From assembly GCA_018712915.1 (NCBI GenBank), contig DVGC01000025.1, forward strand, positions 29,344 through 93,343: DNA of 64,000 nt, in the 5' to 3' direction. This stretch comes from Candidatus Copromonas faecavium (nom. illeg.) (lineage in GTDB: Bacteria > Bacillota > Clostridia > Lachnospirales > Lachnospiraceae). Shown here one piece after another: positions 51,038-60,752 of this stretch (its first letter is position 1; the number at the start of each line of letters is the position of its first letter). Under the pieces are notes generated by a model. The model worked only from the letters and a program-made list of their open reading frames with translations. It did not search any database and was not told where the DNA came from. The translations under genes were made by a program, and so were the position numbers.

Positions 51038-52456
51038 ATGATAAAAGACAATCAGACAAGCCTGAACCGGTTCCATGTCGTGCTGGACGCTTTGGTGACG
51101 GCCGGCTCCTATCTGCTGGCCTGGTATCTTGTCATCGGAAACGGCCGGTCCAGAATGATGGGAAGAAATACTCTGGAGCCGGAATTTTATTTTGCCGCCC
51201 TGATTCTCATCGTTCCCGTCTACTTGTTTCTGTATTCGTTTTTTAATCTTTACACGCCAAAACGGGTGTTGGGACGCCGAAACGAGTTCGGGAAGATTTT
51301 AAAGGCAAATACCATCGGCGTACTGGTATTCGGCCTGGTGCTTTATCTGGGAAGTAAGGAGCCCCATCTGTACAATTTCTCCAGGCGCCTGGTCGTTTAT
51401 TTTTATATTATCAATGTGCTCCTGATTACAGCAGAGCGAAACACGATCCGGATTGTTCTCCGCTCTGCCCGTTCCAGAGGATATAACCTGAAACACATTC
51501 TTCTTGTGGGATATTCGGGAGCAGCAGAAGGCTTTGTGGACCGGGTGAAGCAGAATCCGGAATGGGGTTATCAGATCCGGGGTATTCTGGATGATAAGAA
51601 GGAACGGGGAAGCGAATACAACGGGATTAAGATCATCGGAACCATCGATGATCTGGACTATATTCTGGAACAGAATACGCTGGATGAGATTGCTATTACC
51701 CTGAGTCTTGGCGATTATGAAAAGCTCAGGCATATTGTGGCACTATGCGAGAAATCCGGCGTGCATACCAAATTTATCCCGGATTACGGGAACATCATTC
51801 CAACCGTTCCCTATATGGAGGATTTGCAGGGACTGCCGGTGATCCATATCCGGCATGTTCCGTTAAATAATATGATGAACGCGGCAGTAAAGCGGGCGAT
51901 GGATATTTTCGGATCCATCGTAGGGATTGTTCTGTTTTCCCCGATTATGCTGGTTGTTGCCGTTTTGATTAAACTGACTTCTCCGGGACCGGTGATTTAC
52001 TGTCAGGAACGGGTGGGACTTCACAATCGGCCGTTTAAGATGTACAAGTTCCGCTCCATGACGGTGCAGGATCCGGGAAAGGAAAAAAGCTGCTGGACAA
52101 CACGGGGCGATTCCCGGGTAACGGCCATTGGAAAGATTATCCGGAAAACCAGCATAGATGAGACTCCGCAGTTCTTTAATATCCTGAAGGGGGATATGAG
52201 CCTTGTGGGTCCCAGGCCGGAACGGCCGTTTTTTGTTGAAAAGTTTAAGGAGGAAATCCCCAGATACATGATTAAGCATCAGGTTCGTCCGGGTCTTACG
52301 GGCTGGGCTCAGGTCAACGGATACCGGGGCGATACTTCGATTATCAAGCGAATTGAGCATGATCTGTACTATATTGAGAACTGGAGTCTGGGATTTGATT
52401 TTAAAATCCTGTTTTTGACGGTTTTCAAGGGATTTATCAATAAAAACGCATATTAA
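51038..52456 (+). CDS. Exopolysaccharide polyprenyl glycosylphosphotransferase (WbaP/WcaJ-like)
   Basis: N-terminal TMs; KRAMDIFGSIVGIVLFSPIMLVVAVLIKLTSPGPVIYCQERVGLHNRPFKMYKFRSM; DETPQFFNILKGDMSLVGPRPERP. Confidence 0.94.
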   Translation: MIKDNQTSLNRFHVVLDALVTAGSYLLAWYLVIGNGRSRMMGRNTLEPEFYFAALILIVPVYLFLYSFFNLYTPKRVLGRRNEFGKILKANTIGVLVFGLVLYLGSKEPHLYNFSRRLVVYFYIINVLLITAERNTIRIVLRSARSRGYNLKHILLVGYSGAAEGFVDRVKQNPEWGYQIRGILDDKKERGSEYNGIKIIGTIDDLDYILEQNTLDEIAITLSLGDYEKLRHIVALCEKSGVHTKFIPDYGNIIPTVPYMEDLQGLPVIHIRHVPLNNMMNAAVKRAMDIFGSIVGIVLFSPIMLVVAVLIKLTSPGPVIYCQERVGLHNRPFKMYKFRSMTVQDPGKEKSCWTTRGDSRVTAIGKIIRKTSIDETPQFFNILKGDMSLVGPRPERPFFVEKFKEEIPRYMIKHQVRPGLTGWAQVNGYRGDTSIIKRIEHDLYYIENWSLGFDFKILFLTVFKGFINKNAY

Positions 52457-52471
52457 AATGAGGACAAAAGC

Positions 52472-54370
52472 ATGAATTATGAAGATGAATTGGAGCGCGT
52501 CCGCGCCAAAAGAAGCCGGAGACAGGAAACCCATAAGGCTGCTGCGGCCGGACCGAGAGATTCAAAGGCGGACAACCGTTTTATTTCCCTGGCTGAGCCG
52601 GGAAGCCGCGCCAGCCGTGCGGCCGGTGCCGGAAATGGAGGAAGTCATGGCAATGGAGGAAATTATGGGAGCGGCGGAAACCATGGCAGCTACCGGAGAC
52701 GGAAAAACGGCAGGAAAAAGTGGAGCACTAAAAAGAAAATCATTGTAGGCGTGATTGCAGGCCTGGTCATCCTGATTCTGGCGGCAGTGATTGGCGTTTA
52801 CGCGTATATTCAGTATAATCTGGGTCAGATGAACAGTCATGAATTCCGTACATCTGAAGTGGAAAATCCCAACATTTCCCTGGAAATGAAGGAACGGATG
52901 GAACAGGGATACTGGACTCTTGCCGTCTTTGGACTGGACTCCCGGGATTCCTCAACAGGAAAGGGAAACAGGGCCGATGTGATCATGATTGTCAATCTGG
53001 ACCGTGCAACGGGTGAGATTAAGCTTGCCTCTGTCTACCGGGATACCTATATGGATATCGGCGACGGTACCTTTAATAAGATTAATGAGGCTTATGCCAA
53101 GGGCGGACCGGAGCTGGCAGTGAAAGCGTTAAACAAAAACCTGGATTTGAATATTACCAATTATGCGGCTTTTAACTGGGCAGCGGTGGCAACGGCCATC
53201 AATATTCTCGGCGGTGTGGATATCGATATCAGCCGGGCAGAATTTTACTATATCAACGCCTTTATCACAGAAACGGTTCAGGGTACGGGAATCGGTTCGA
53301 CTCAGTTAAAGAGTGCCGGTCTGAATCATCTGGACGGTGTTCAGGCGGTTGCTTACGGACGGCTCCGTCTGATGGACAGTGACTATGCCCGGGTAGAGCG
53401 TCAGAGACTTGTCATTGAAAAGGCTTTTGAGAAGGCCAAGAGCGCTGATCTGGCTACGCTTGAGAGTCTGGTTGCCCATATGGTGCAGATGTGCGCCACT
53501 AACGTGGAATTCGGGGATATTTTCCCGCTGGCACAGAATGTTACCAAATATCATCTGGGAGATTCCCTTGGCTTCCCGTCAGCCAGAGGAGAGGAGCGGA
53601 TTCGGATCGGAAGAAATAACCTTTCCTGCATCGTTCCCCAGACACTGACCAGCAACGTTTCCAATCTCCACAGCTTCCTTTTTGGAGAGGAAGATTATGA
53701 GCCGTCATCGACGGTTCAGTCTATCAGCGCTCATATTTCCGAAGTGAGCGGCATGTATCATGAAGGAACAGAGGCTACCAGGGCTGCTACGGACAACGGA
53801 TATATTCCCAGTACGACGGCGGCTGCTGCTGAGACGCCGGAAGAACTGGAACAGAGTTCAGAAGGAGAATCCACATCGGAAGGAGAATCTGCTTCTGACG
53901 GAGAGACCCTGGAGGGAGAGTCTGAAAGCGGTGAGGAGAGCAGCACTCTGTATCCGGGACAGAGCCTGCCGGGAGCTGCGTCAGATGAATCCGGAACGAA
54001 CGGTTATCCCGGCACTTCTGCAGGTTCCGGACAGAGCACCAATGGAACCAGCCCGACCAGCAGCACAGACAGGCCGAGGAGCCCGGCTGATATCACGCCG
54101 ACGACAGAGGCGCCCTATGGTCCTGGCTATGAGTCTTCCGGTTCCGTACAGGAGGCTACAACGGCTGTTTCGCCGGAAACATCGCCTACGGCTCCTTCTA
54201 CTTCCATTATTGTTGTGGAGCCTTCCACGACGGCCGGTCAGACCACAGACGGGCCTGCCAGCGAAACTACGGCGGCTTCCGGAACAACGGCTGCGGCGCC
54301 TTCTTCTCCTGCGGACGAAACTCTGGCGGCCGGCAGTACCAACGGACCAGCTGCCGCATCGGGTTTGTAG
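52472..54370 (+). CDS. LytR-CpsA-Psr (LCP) family protein with long Ser/Thr-rich C-terminal tail
   Basis: Basic cytoplasmic N-terminus, single TM, LAVFGLDSRDSSTGKGNRADVIMIVNLDRATGEIKLASVYRDTYMDI...YGRLRLMDSDYARVERQRLVIE; ~200 aa low-complexity T/S/E/A/P tail. Confidence 0.93.
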   Translation: MNYEDELERVRAKRSRRQETHKAAAAGPRDSKADNRFISLAEPGSRASRAAGAGNGGSHGNGGNYGSGGNHGSYRRRKNGRKKWSTKKKIIVGVIAGLVILILAAVIGVYAYIQYNLGQMNSHEFRTSEVENPNISLEMKERMEQGYWTLAVFGLDSRDSSTGKGNRADVIMIVNLDRATGEIKLASVYRDTYMDIGDGTFNKINEAYAKGGPELAVKALNKNLDLNITNYAAFNWAAVATAINILGGVDIDISRAEFYYINAFITETVQGTGIGSTQLKSAGLNHLDGVQAVAYGRLRLMDSDYARVERQRLVIEKAFEKAKSADLATLESLVAHMVQMCATNVEFGDIFPLAQNVTKYHLGDSLGFPSARGEERIRIGRNNLSCIVPQTLTSNVSNLHSFLFGEEDYEPSSTVQSISAHISEVSGMYHEGTEATRAATDNGYIPSTTAAAAETPEELEQSSEGESTSEGESASDGETLEGESESGEESSTLYPGQSLPGAASDESGTNGYPGTSAGSGQSTNGTSPTSSTDRPRSPADITPTTEAPYGPGYESSGSVQEATTAVSPETSPTAPSTSIIVVEPSTTAGQTTDGPASETTAASGTTAAAPSSPADETLAAGSTNGPAAASGL

Positions 54371-54515
54371 AAAGCCGGGCAGAGAAAACGGATGATGCTC
54401 CAGTCCAGGCGGCAGATAAGAACCGGCCGGCGTAAGTAGTATAAAAGCTGCCTGGCATGAGCGGTATAAAAGCCGTCTGCAGCGTAAAATTGAATGAAAA
54501 CCGAATGAATTTTAC

Positions 54516-54557
54516 AAAAGGGATCTTCCTGCAAAAGCGGGAACATCCCTTTTTTTC
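54516..54557 (+). terminator. Terminator after the LCP gene
   Basis: AAAAGGGATcttcctgcaaaagcgggaacATCCCTTTTTTT. Confidence 0.8.
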
Positions 54558-54609
54558 TGGACTTTCTTTCCGGAGAAAAGCATTTGTCCGCCGAAAATGA
54601 GCAAAAGAC

Positions 54610-54648
54610 TTAAAAATCATTTTACATGAATTTTACATACAAGTTACC
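54610..54648 (+). promoter_or_regulatory. PhoP-box-like direct repeat array upstream of pstS
   Basis: TTAAAA-atcat-TTTACA-tgaat-TTTACA-tacaa-GTTACC: four hexamers at exact 11-bp period (54610, 54621, 54632, 54643). Confidence 0.82.
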
Positions 54649-54748
54649 GTTTCATGGTTTTTCCCGGATGAGAATCATGGTAAAAACATAGTGTACAAAG
54701 AAAGAGAAAAAAGAAATGGAAAGATAATTAGAGGAGGAAATGATTATT

Positions 54749-55708
54749 ATGAAACTGAGAAAAGTAATTACACTTGCAGGAACTGCAGTGATTGCAGCAG
54801 GAATGATGGCTGGATGCAGCAGCCAGGCTGAGGAGACAACCGCAGCGGAAACCACGACGGCAGCTGAGACAACAACGGCTGAGGAGACAACCGAAGCAGA
54901 AACGACAGCGGCGGAAGAAAGCAGCGAGGAGGCAGAAGGAGGCAGCGAGGCGGCTGCAGCCAATACAGACCTTTCCGGCAGCATTTCCATGTCCGGTTCT
55001 ACTTCCATGGAAACCTTTGCCAATGCTCTTTGCGAAAGCTTCATGAACCTGTATCCCAATGTTACGGTAACGGCTGAGTTTACCGGTTCTTCCGCCGGTA
55101 TCGAGTCCGTACTTTCCGGAGCATGCGACATCGGAAACTCTTCCAGAAACCTGACGGAAGAGGAAATTGGCTCCGGGGCTGTTGAGAATATTGTGGCCAT
55201 TGACGGTATTGCCGTTGTTGTTGACCCGGCCAACACCGTAACCGATTTGACTAAGGATCAGCTGATTGACATTTACACCGGAGCTGTTACCAACTGGAGC
55301 GAGTTTGGCGGCGAGAGTTCTCCGATTATCGTAGTAGGACGTGAGGCCGGTTCCGGTACCAGAAGCGCATTCGAGGAAATCCTTGGAATCGAAGATCAGT
55401 GCGCATATGCCAATGAGCTGGACAGCACAGGAGCCGTTATGGCGAGAGTTGCTTCCACACCGGGCGCCATCGGATACATCTCCCTTGATGTTCTGGATGA
55501 CAGCGTAAAGGCTCTGACTCTGGATGGTGTTGAGGCAACTGCCGAGAACATTCAGGCTGGCACATACTTCTTAAGCCGTCCGTTTGTAATGGCTACCAAC
55601 GGTGAAATTTCTGAGCAGAACGAGCTGGTACAGGCACTGTTTGATTATGTATACTCCGAAGAAGGACAGGATCTGGTTTCCAGCGTTGGTCTTATCACAG
55701 TTCAGTAA
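54749..55708 (+). CDS. pstS: Phosphate ABC transporter substrate-binding lipoprotein
   Basis: MKLRKVITLAGTAVIAAGMMAGC lipobox; ISMSGSTSMETFANALCESF; FTGSSAGIESVLSGACDIGNSSRNLT. TE/A-rich linker. Confidence 0.93.
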   Translation: MKLRKVITLAGTAVIAAGMMAGCSSQAEETTAAETTTAAETTTAEETTEAETTAAEESSEEAEGGSEAAAANTDLSGSISMSGSTSMETFANALCESFMNLYPNVTVTAEFTGSSAGIESVLSGACDIGNSSRNLTEEEIGSGAVENIVAIDGIAVVVDPANTVTDLTKDQLIDIYTGAVTNWSEFGGESSPIIVVGREAGSGTRSAFEEILGIEDQCAYANELDSTGAVMARVASTPGAIGYISLDVLDDSVKALTLDGVEATAENIQAGTYFLSRPFVMATNGEISEQNELVQALFDYVYSEEGQDLVSSVGLITVQ

Positions 55709-55783
55709 ATCAGAAGACAGGAACATGGACGGGCCGGTGCGGCACAACGCTGCTCCGGCCTGTTTTGGAGAAATGAGGAAGCT

Positions 55784-56716
55784 ATGACGGAAAAAAAGAT
55801 GTTTTCGATTAAAGGAAGCAGAAAAGAGAAAGCCCTCGTAGAGCATGTGGCTGAAGTCATTTTTACGGTGTGCGCTTTTTTCGCGGTTCTGGCTGTGATT
55901 TCCATTACCGCCTACATGTTTATCAATGGAACGCCTGCCCTGTTTCAGGTAGGCATTACGGATATTCTTTTCGGAACCGTATGGAAACCGGCGGCAGCAG
56001 AGCCTTCCTTCGGCATCCTGTACATCATCCTGACTTCCATCGTCGGCACGGCGGCGGCAGTGGTGATTGGAGCTCCCATCGGGATTCTTACGGCCGTGTT
56101 TATAGAAGAAATTGCTTCTCCCAGACTGGCCGCCATCGTGAAGCCGGCCGTGGAGCTGCTTGCAGGAATCCCTTCCGTAATTTACGGACTGCTGGGCATT
56201 TACCTTCTCAATCCATTAATGTATAAAGTGGAGCTGGCAATTTTCCGGGACTCCACCACTCACCGGTTTACCGGAGGTGCCAACCTGATATCTGCCATTA
56301 TTGTTCTTGCGATTATGATTCTTCCCACAGTCATCAATGTCAGTGTATCGGCTCTTCATGCTGTCCCCAGGAATCAGAAAATGGCTTCTCTGGCCATGGG
56401 CGCGTCCCCGATTCAGACGATCTTCAAGGTGCTGATTCCCCATGCAAAATCCGGAATTATTTCTGCAGTGGTTTTGGGAACGGGCCGTGCCATCGGTGAG
56501 GCCATGGCCATTACGCTGGTATCGGGAAGCTCCGTAAACTTCCCCCTGCCATTCAATGCGGTACGTTTCCTGACAACGGCTATTGTGGCCGAGATGGGAT
56601 ATGCATCCGGACTTCACAGGCAGGTGCTGTTTACCATTGGACTGGTGCTGTTTGTATTTATTATGTGCATTAATATTACTCTGACGAGGATTCTGAAAGG
56701 GGGCGAAGAAAACTGA
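55784..56716 (+). CDS. pstC: Phosphate ABC transporter permease PstC
   Basis: Multi-TM permease; LAGIPSVIYGLLGIYLL; GRAIGEAMAITLVSG. Confidence 0.94.
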   Translation: MTEKKMFSIKGSRKEKALVEHVAEVIFTVCAFFAVLAVISITAYMFINGTPALFQVGITDILFGTVWKPAAAEPSFGILYIILTSIVGTAAAVVIGAPIGILTAVFIEEIASPRLAAIVKPAVELLAGIPSVIYGLLGIYLLNPLMYKVELAIFRDSTTHRFTGGANLISAIIVLAIMILPTVINVSVSALHAVPRNQKMASLAMGASPIQTIFKVLIPHAKSGIISAVVLGTGRAIGEAMAITLVSGSSVNFPLPFNAVRFLTTAIVAEMGYASGLHRQVLFTIGLVLFVFIMCINITLTRILKGGEEN

Positions 56717-57591
56717 TGGCGGTCAATAGTGTAATGAATAAAAAAGTTCGTGTTTCCGACAACATTCTTCTTTGCCTGATTTATCTGTCCGCGATTGTGG
56801 CAGTGGGCCTTCTGGTGGGAATTATCTGCTATGTTTTTTACCGCGGAATCGGGAATCTGAGCCTGTCCTTTCTGGTTACGGAGCAGAGCCCCACAAAAGG
56901 CGTGATGGGTATTGCGGGAAATATTGTCAATACGCTATACATTGTTATTCTGACTCTGATTGTGGTGACCCCCATTGGTGTGGGAGGCGCCATTTACCTC
57001 AATGAATATGCAAAGCCGGGACGGCTGGTTTCCATTATTGAGTTTACCATCGAGGTTCTTACCGGAATCCCGTCCATCATCTTCGGTCTGTTCGGAAGCG
57101 TGTTTTTCGGCCAGACTCTGGGACTGGGCTATTCCATGCTGACCGGTTCCTTTACCCTGACGATTATGGTGCTTCCGCTGATAGCGAAAAATACCCAGGA
57201 AGCTCTCCGTACCGTACCGCAAAGCTACCGCAGCGGCGCTTTGGGTATCGGCGCTACCAAGTGGTACATGATCCGCACCATCCTTCTTCCCAGCGCCATG
57301 CCGGGAATTCTGACAGGAATTATCCTGGCTATCGGCCGTATCGTCGGAGAATCGGCTGCCCTGCTTTTTACATCGGGAAGCGGTTTTTACCTGCCCACTC
57401 CTGGTTTCGGCCTTGTCCGGAAGCTTTTTGAGTCCGGCGGAACGCTGACCATTGAAATGTACCTGCAGATGTCCAAAGGCGAGTATGATGTGGCCTTTTC
57501 CATTGCCTGTGTGCTGCTGATTCTGGTTTTGGGACTGAATTTCCTGACCAAGGTGATTGCAAACAAGTTTAACGTGGAAAAAACGAAATAA
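56716..57591 (+). CDS. pstA: Phosphate ABC transporter permease PstA
   Basis: LTGIPSIIFGLFGSVFFGQTLGLGYSMLTGSFTLTIMVLPLI; GRIVGESAALLFTSG. Confidence 0.94.
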   Translation: MAVNSVMNKKVRVSDNILLCLIYLSAIVAVGLLVGIICYVFYRGIGNLSLSFLVTEQSPTKGVMGIAGNIVNTLYIVILTLIVVTPIGVGGAIYLNEYAKPGRLVSIIEFTIEVLTGIPSIIFGLFGSVFFGQTLGLGYSMLTGSFTLTIMVLPLIAKNTQEALRTVPQSYRSGALGIGATKWYMIRTILLPSAMPGILTGIILAIGRIVGESAALLFTSGSGFYLPTPGFGLVRKLFESGGTLTIEMYLQMSKGEYDVAFSIACVLLILVLGLNFLTKVIANKFNVEKTK

Positions 57592-57606
57592 AGAGAGAGG
57601 AACATT

Positions 57607-58365
57607 ATGCTGGATAAAAAAATAAGCGTGTCCGACCTGAATCTGTACTATGGCGAGAACCACGCATTAAAAAATATCAATATGGGAATCCGCGAAAAGT
57701 CCATTATGGCCTTAATCGGACCGTCTGGCTGCGGAAAATCAACATTTTTGAAATGTCTCAACCGGATGAATGATCTGGTTGACGGAGTGAAAATCGAAGG
57801 AAAGATTTTGCTGGACGGAGAGGATATTTATGACCATGCGGTGGATACCACAAGGCTGAGAAAGAAGGTCGGAATGGTATTCCAGCAGCCCAATCCTTTC
57901 CCCATGAGTATTTATGATAACATTGCCTATGGTCCCAGGATCCATGGAATCAAGCAGAAAGCAAAGCTGGATGAGATTGTGGAAAATGCGCTGAAAGGGG
58001 CTGCGATTTTTGACGAGGTCAAGGACCGGTTAAAGAGCCCGGCGCTGGGACTTTCCGGAGGACAGCAGCAGAGGCTCTGCATTGCCAGGGCGCTGGCCGT
58101 TGAGCCGGAGGTGCTTTTAATGGATGAACCTACTTCCGCTCTGGATCCGATTTCCACGCTGAAAATCGAGGAGCTGATGCAGGATTTAAAGAACCGCTAT
58201 ACGGTTGTCGTTGTTACCCACAATATGCAGCAGGCTGCCCGTGTTTCGGATGAGACTGCTTTCTTCCTGCTGGGAGAGCTGGTGGAGGTAGACGACACTA
58301 TGAATATCTTCGGAAGACCGAAGGATAAGCGGACGGAAGACTATATTACCGGCCGGTTTGGCTGA
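57607..58365 (+). CDS. pstB: Phosphate ABC transporter ATPase PstB
   Basis: Walker [57 protein letters not shown]. Confidence 0.97.
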   Translation: MLDKKISVSDLNLYYGENHALKNINMGIREKSIMALIGPSGCGKSTFLKCLNRMNDLVDGVKIEGKILLDGEDIYDHAVDTTRLRKKVGMVFQQPNPFPMSIYDNIAYGPRIHGIKQKAKLDEIVENALKGAAIFDEVKDRLKSPALGLSGGQQQRLCIARALAVEPEVLLMDEPTSALDPISTLKIEELMQDLKNRYTVVVVTHNMQQAARVSDETAFFLLGELVEVDDTMNIFGRPKDKRTEDYITGRFG

Positions 58366-58380
58366 TTTGGGAGGAGAAAC

Positions 58381-59043
58381 ATGTCACCAAGAAAATTATT
58401 TGTACAGGAGATGGAAGACCTTCGTCAGGATGTACAGCAGATGGGAGAATGGGTCGTGGACGGCTATACCTGTCTGTTCGAGACGCTGGAAAAGAAGGAT
58501 GGGGAAACCATGAGCCGGTTCGTCCGTCATGACCGGGTAATCGGGGATATGCAGAGAAACATTGAGTCCCGCTGCCTGAATCTTCTGACCAGGCAGACTC
58601 CGGTAGCAGGAGACCTGCGCACCGTTTCTGCGTCCTTAAAAATTGCGTCGGATCTGGAGAGAATCGGAAACCATCTTTCCGATATGGCAGAGCTGTTCAC
58701 AAGAATGGGCTATGTGGATCTGAACGCCATCTCTGCTCATTTTTCGCCGATGATTGCCGAAACAAAGGTTTCTGCAGAGAAATCCGTCAGGGCTTTTGTG
58801 GAGCGGAATATGGATTTGGCCAGGGAAGTGATTGACCTGGACGATGTGATTGACGACTATTTTAATAAAATCAAGGATGATCTGGTGGTTGCTCTGGGAG
58901 GCAAGGTGGACAGCATCGATAATTATGTGGATGCTCTGATGGTTGCCAAATATCTGGAGAAAATTGCAGACCATGGCGTTAATATTGCCAACTGGGAGAT
59001 TTTCCAGGAGACAGGAGATATGGAAGACGAGAGACTTCTGTAA
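58381..59043 (+). CDS. phoU: PhoU phosphate regulatory protein
   Basis: Two PhoU helical repeats; LKIASDLERIGNHLSDMAE; AKYLEKIADHGVNIANW. Confidence 0.95.
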   Translation: MSPRKLFVQEMEDLRQDVQQMGEWVVDGYTCLFETLEKKDGETMSRFVRHDRVIGDMQRNIESRCLNLLTRQTPVAGDLRTVSASLKIASDLERIGNHLSDMAELFTRMGYVDLNAISAHFSPMIAETKVSAEKSVRAFVERNMDLAREVIDLDDVIDDYFNKIKDDLVVALGGKVDSIDNYVDALMVAKYLEKIADHGVNIANWEIFQETGDMEDERLL

Positions 59044-59151
59044 AAGGGGCTCCTGTAAACGGGATTTATGTGAAATATTCTGCAAAATGACAGTCCGCTG
59101 CGGGAAGGTGTTCCTGCAGCGGATTTTTTGCTGTAAGCTGGCAAAGTCGTT

Positions 59152-59961
59152 TTAAAGATGTTCCATCCGTCCTTTTAAAAGGGGAAGCTGTTCCCTGATT
59201 TCATCCACTTCTTCGAGGCGGATCGCTGTGGTCTGGATTCCTGCTCTGGCTCCCATCTGATTTAGAACTTTCCCCCAGGGAGAGACGGCGATGGAATGGC
59301 CCCAGGAATGGTAGGAAGCACTTCTGTCTCTGGCCGGAGCGGTTCCGAAGGTGAATACCTGATTGTCAATGGCACGGGAGCGGAACATGACTTCCCAATG
59401 GGCCGGTCCGGTAGTCATATTGAAAGCAGCCGGAACCAGAATGATTTTGGCTCCGTCCAGGACCATGCTCCGGGCAAGCTCCGGAAAACGAAAATCAAAG
59501 CAGATGCAGAGACCGATTTTTCCAAATTCTGTGTCAAAGACCGTGGACCAGGTGCCGGCGGTCAGCGTATCGGATTCTTTAAAGCTCTGTCCGCCTTTGA
59601 CGTCGATGTCAAACAGATGGACTTTCCGGTGCTTGGCCAGCTGACGGCCATCCCGCCCGAACACGTAGGCCGTATTATAAATGTTTCCTTCCGGTGTCCG
59701 CTCCGGCACTGAACCGGCGGAAAGATAAATCCCAAATTCTTTTGCCAGCCCGGACAGGGCGTTCCAGAGCGGTCCGCCTTCTTCCTCGGCATAGTCAGGG
59801 AAATTTTTTGTTTCGTAGGGACAGGCGAACATTTCCGGCAGGCAGACGATGTCCGCATGGCCTTCTTTGGCCTGCCGGAGCAGGGGAACCAGCATTTCCA
59901 CATTTTTCAATTTATCTTCATATACATGGGTCTGAAGCTGTGCAATCGTAAGGGTGCTCAT
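59152..59961 (-). CDS. Nitrilase-superfamily carbon-nitrogen hydrolase (omega-amidase-like)
   Basis: LPEMFACPYETKNFP; HRKVHLFDIDVKGGQSFKESD; GLCICFDFRFPELARSMVLDGA (Glu-Lys-Cys triad). Start at MSTLTIAQLQTHVYEDK. Confidence 0.9.
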   Translation of the reverse strand: MSTLTIAQLQTHVYEDKLKNVEMLVPLLRQAKEGHADIVCLPEMFACPYETKNFPDYAEEEGGPLWNALSGLAKEFGIYLSAGSVPERTPEGNIYNTAYVFGRDGRQLAKHRKVHLFDIDVKGGQSFKESDTLTAGTWSTVFDTEFGKIGLCICFDFRFPELARSMVLDGAKIILVPAAFNMTTGPAHWEVMFRSRAIDNQVFTFGTAPARDRSASYHSWGHSIAVSPWGKVLNQMGARAGIQTTAIRLEEVDEIREQLPLLKGRMEHL

Positions 59962-60072
59962 AAATCCTCCTGTATGAGTAAACGCCGGAAAACAGAAGTC
60001 CATTTCTGCCTCTTTCCGGCTGGTTCTCGGCAACAACCTTATTTTAGCATAGTTTTCGGCAGCTGACAGCCG

Positions 60073-60135
60073 AATTTCCGGAAAATGCAGTTAAATTTTC
60101 AGGAAAACCAATTTGATTTCCGGGAAAACCGGCCG
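60073..60135. repeat. Three 21-bp direct repeats in the divergent nitrilase/ACT-hom intergenic region
   Basis: AATTTCCGGAAAATGCAGTTA / AATTTTCAGGAAAACCAATTT / GATTTCCGGGAAAACCGGCCG. Confidence 0.75.
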
Positions 60136-60200
60136 CATCGTTCCATTGCATATGTCGCAGCTGGAAAATTTTGTCTGCGGTTTTGTACAGGAAGAAATAC

Positions 60201-60229
60201 TTGCATTTCCGGTGAAACTGTGCTAATAT
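60201..60229 (+). promoter_or_regulatory. Promoter of ACT-hom operon (TTGCAT-17-TAATAT)
   Basis: TTGCAT 60201-60206, TAATAT 60224-60229, spacer 17 bp. Confidence 0.65.
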
Positions 60230-60305
60230 CAGACACACGCATACAAGTGTGCTTGTAGGACGAACATATTCCGGCATGACGGGAAAATAAGGGAGATTAT
60301 ACGGT

Positions 60306-60752
60306 ATGGAGAGAAAGAATCAGTATTACGTCGTCAGAGATAAAGCGCTTCCCGAGGTTTTGCAGAAGGTAGTGGAAGTGAAAGCACTGATTGAGACCAA
60401 TCGAAATATGACGATTCAGGAAGCGGCAGAACGGGTGGGAATCAGCCGCAGCTCTTTTTACAAGTATAAGGACGAAATTTATCCGATTTCTGATAACACG
60501 CGGGGAAAAACGGTGACGCTGGTGATTCAGATGAGGGATGAACCGGGATACCTGGCAGATTTATTGAGGGTGGTTGCCGATTATCGCGCCAACATTTTAA
60601 CGATTCACCAGGCGATTCCGGTCAATGGCTTCGCGACAGTGACCGTAAGCGTGGAGGTTCTTTCCTATACGGGAAACATGGACGGCATGGTGGAGGAAAT
60701 CGAGCATCTTCCGGAAGTGCATGATGTAAAAATACTGGGAGTGGAGAAATAG
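60306..60752 (+). CDS. ACT domain-containing protein (PheB/UPF0735-like)
   Basis: RKNQYYVVRDKALPEVLQKVVEVKALIETNRNMTIQEAAERVGISRSSFYKYKD + C-terminal ACT domain. Confidence 0.9.
   Translation: MERKNQYYVVRDKALPEVLQKVVEVKALIETNRNMTIQEAAERVGISRSSFYKYKDEIYPISDNTRGKTVTLVIQMRDEPGYLADLLRVVADYRANILTIHQAIPVNGFATVTVSVEVLSYTGNMDGMVEEIEHLPEVHDVKILGVEK

Noticed and set aside
53760-54395. 211-aa + strand ORF rich in Arg/Leu
   Set aside because: Alternate frame of the low-complexity Ser/Thr tail of the LCP protein; composition is a repeat artefact.
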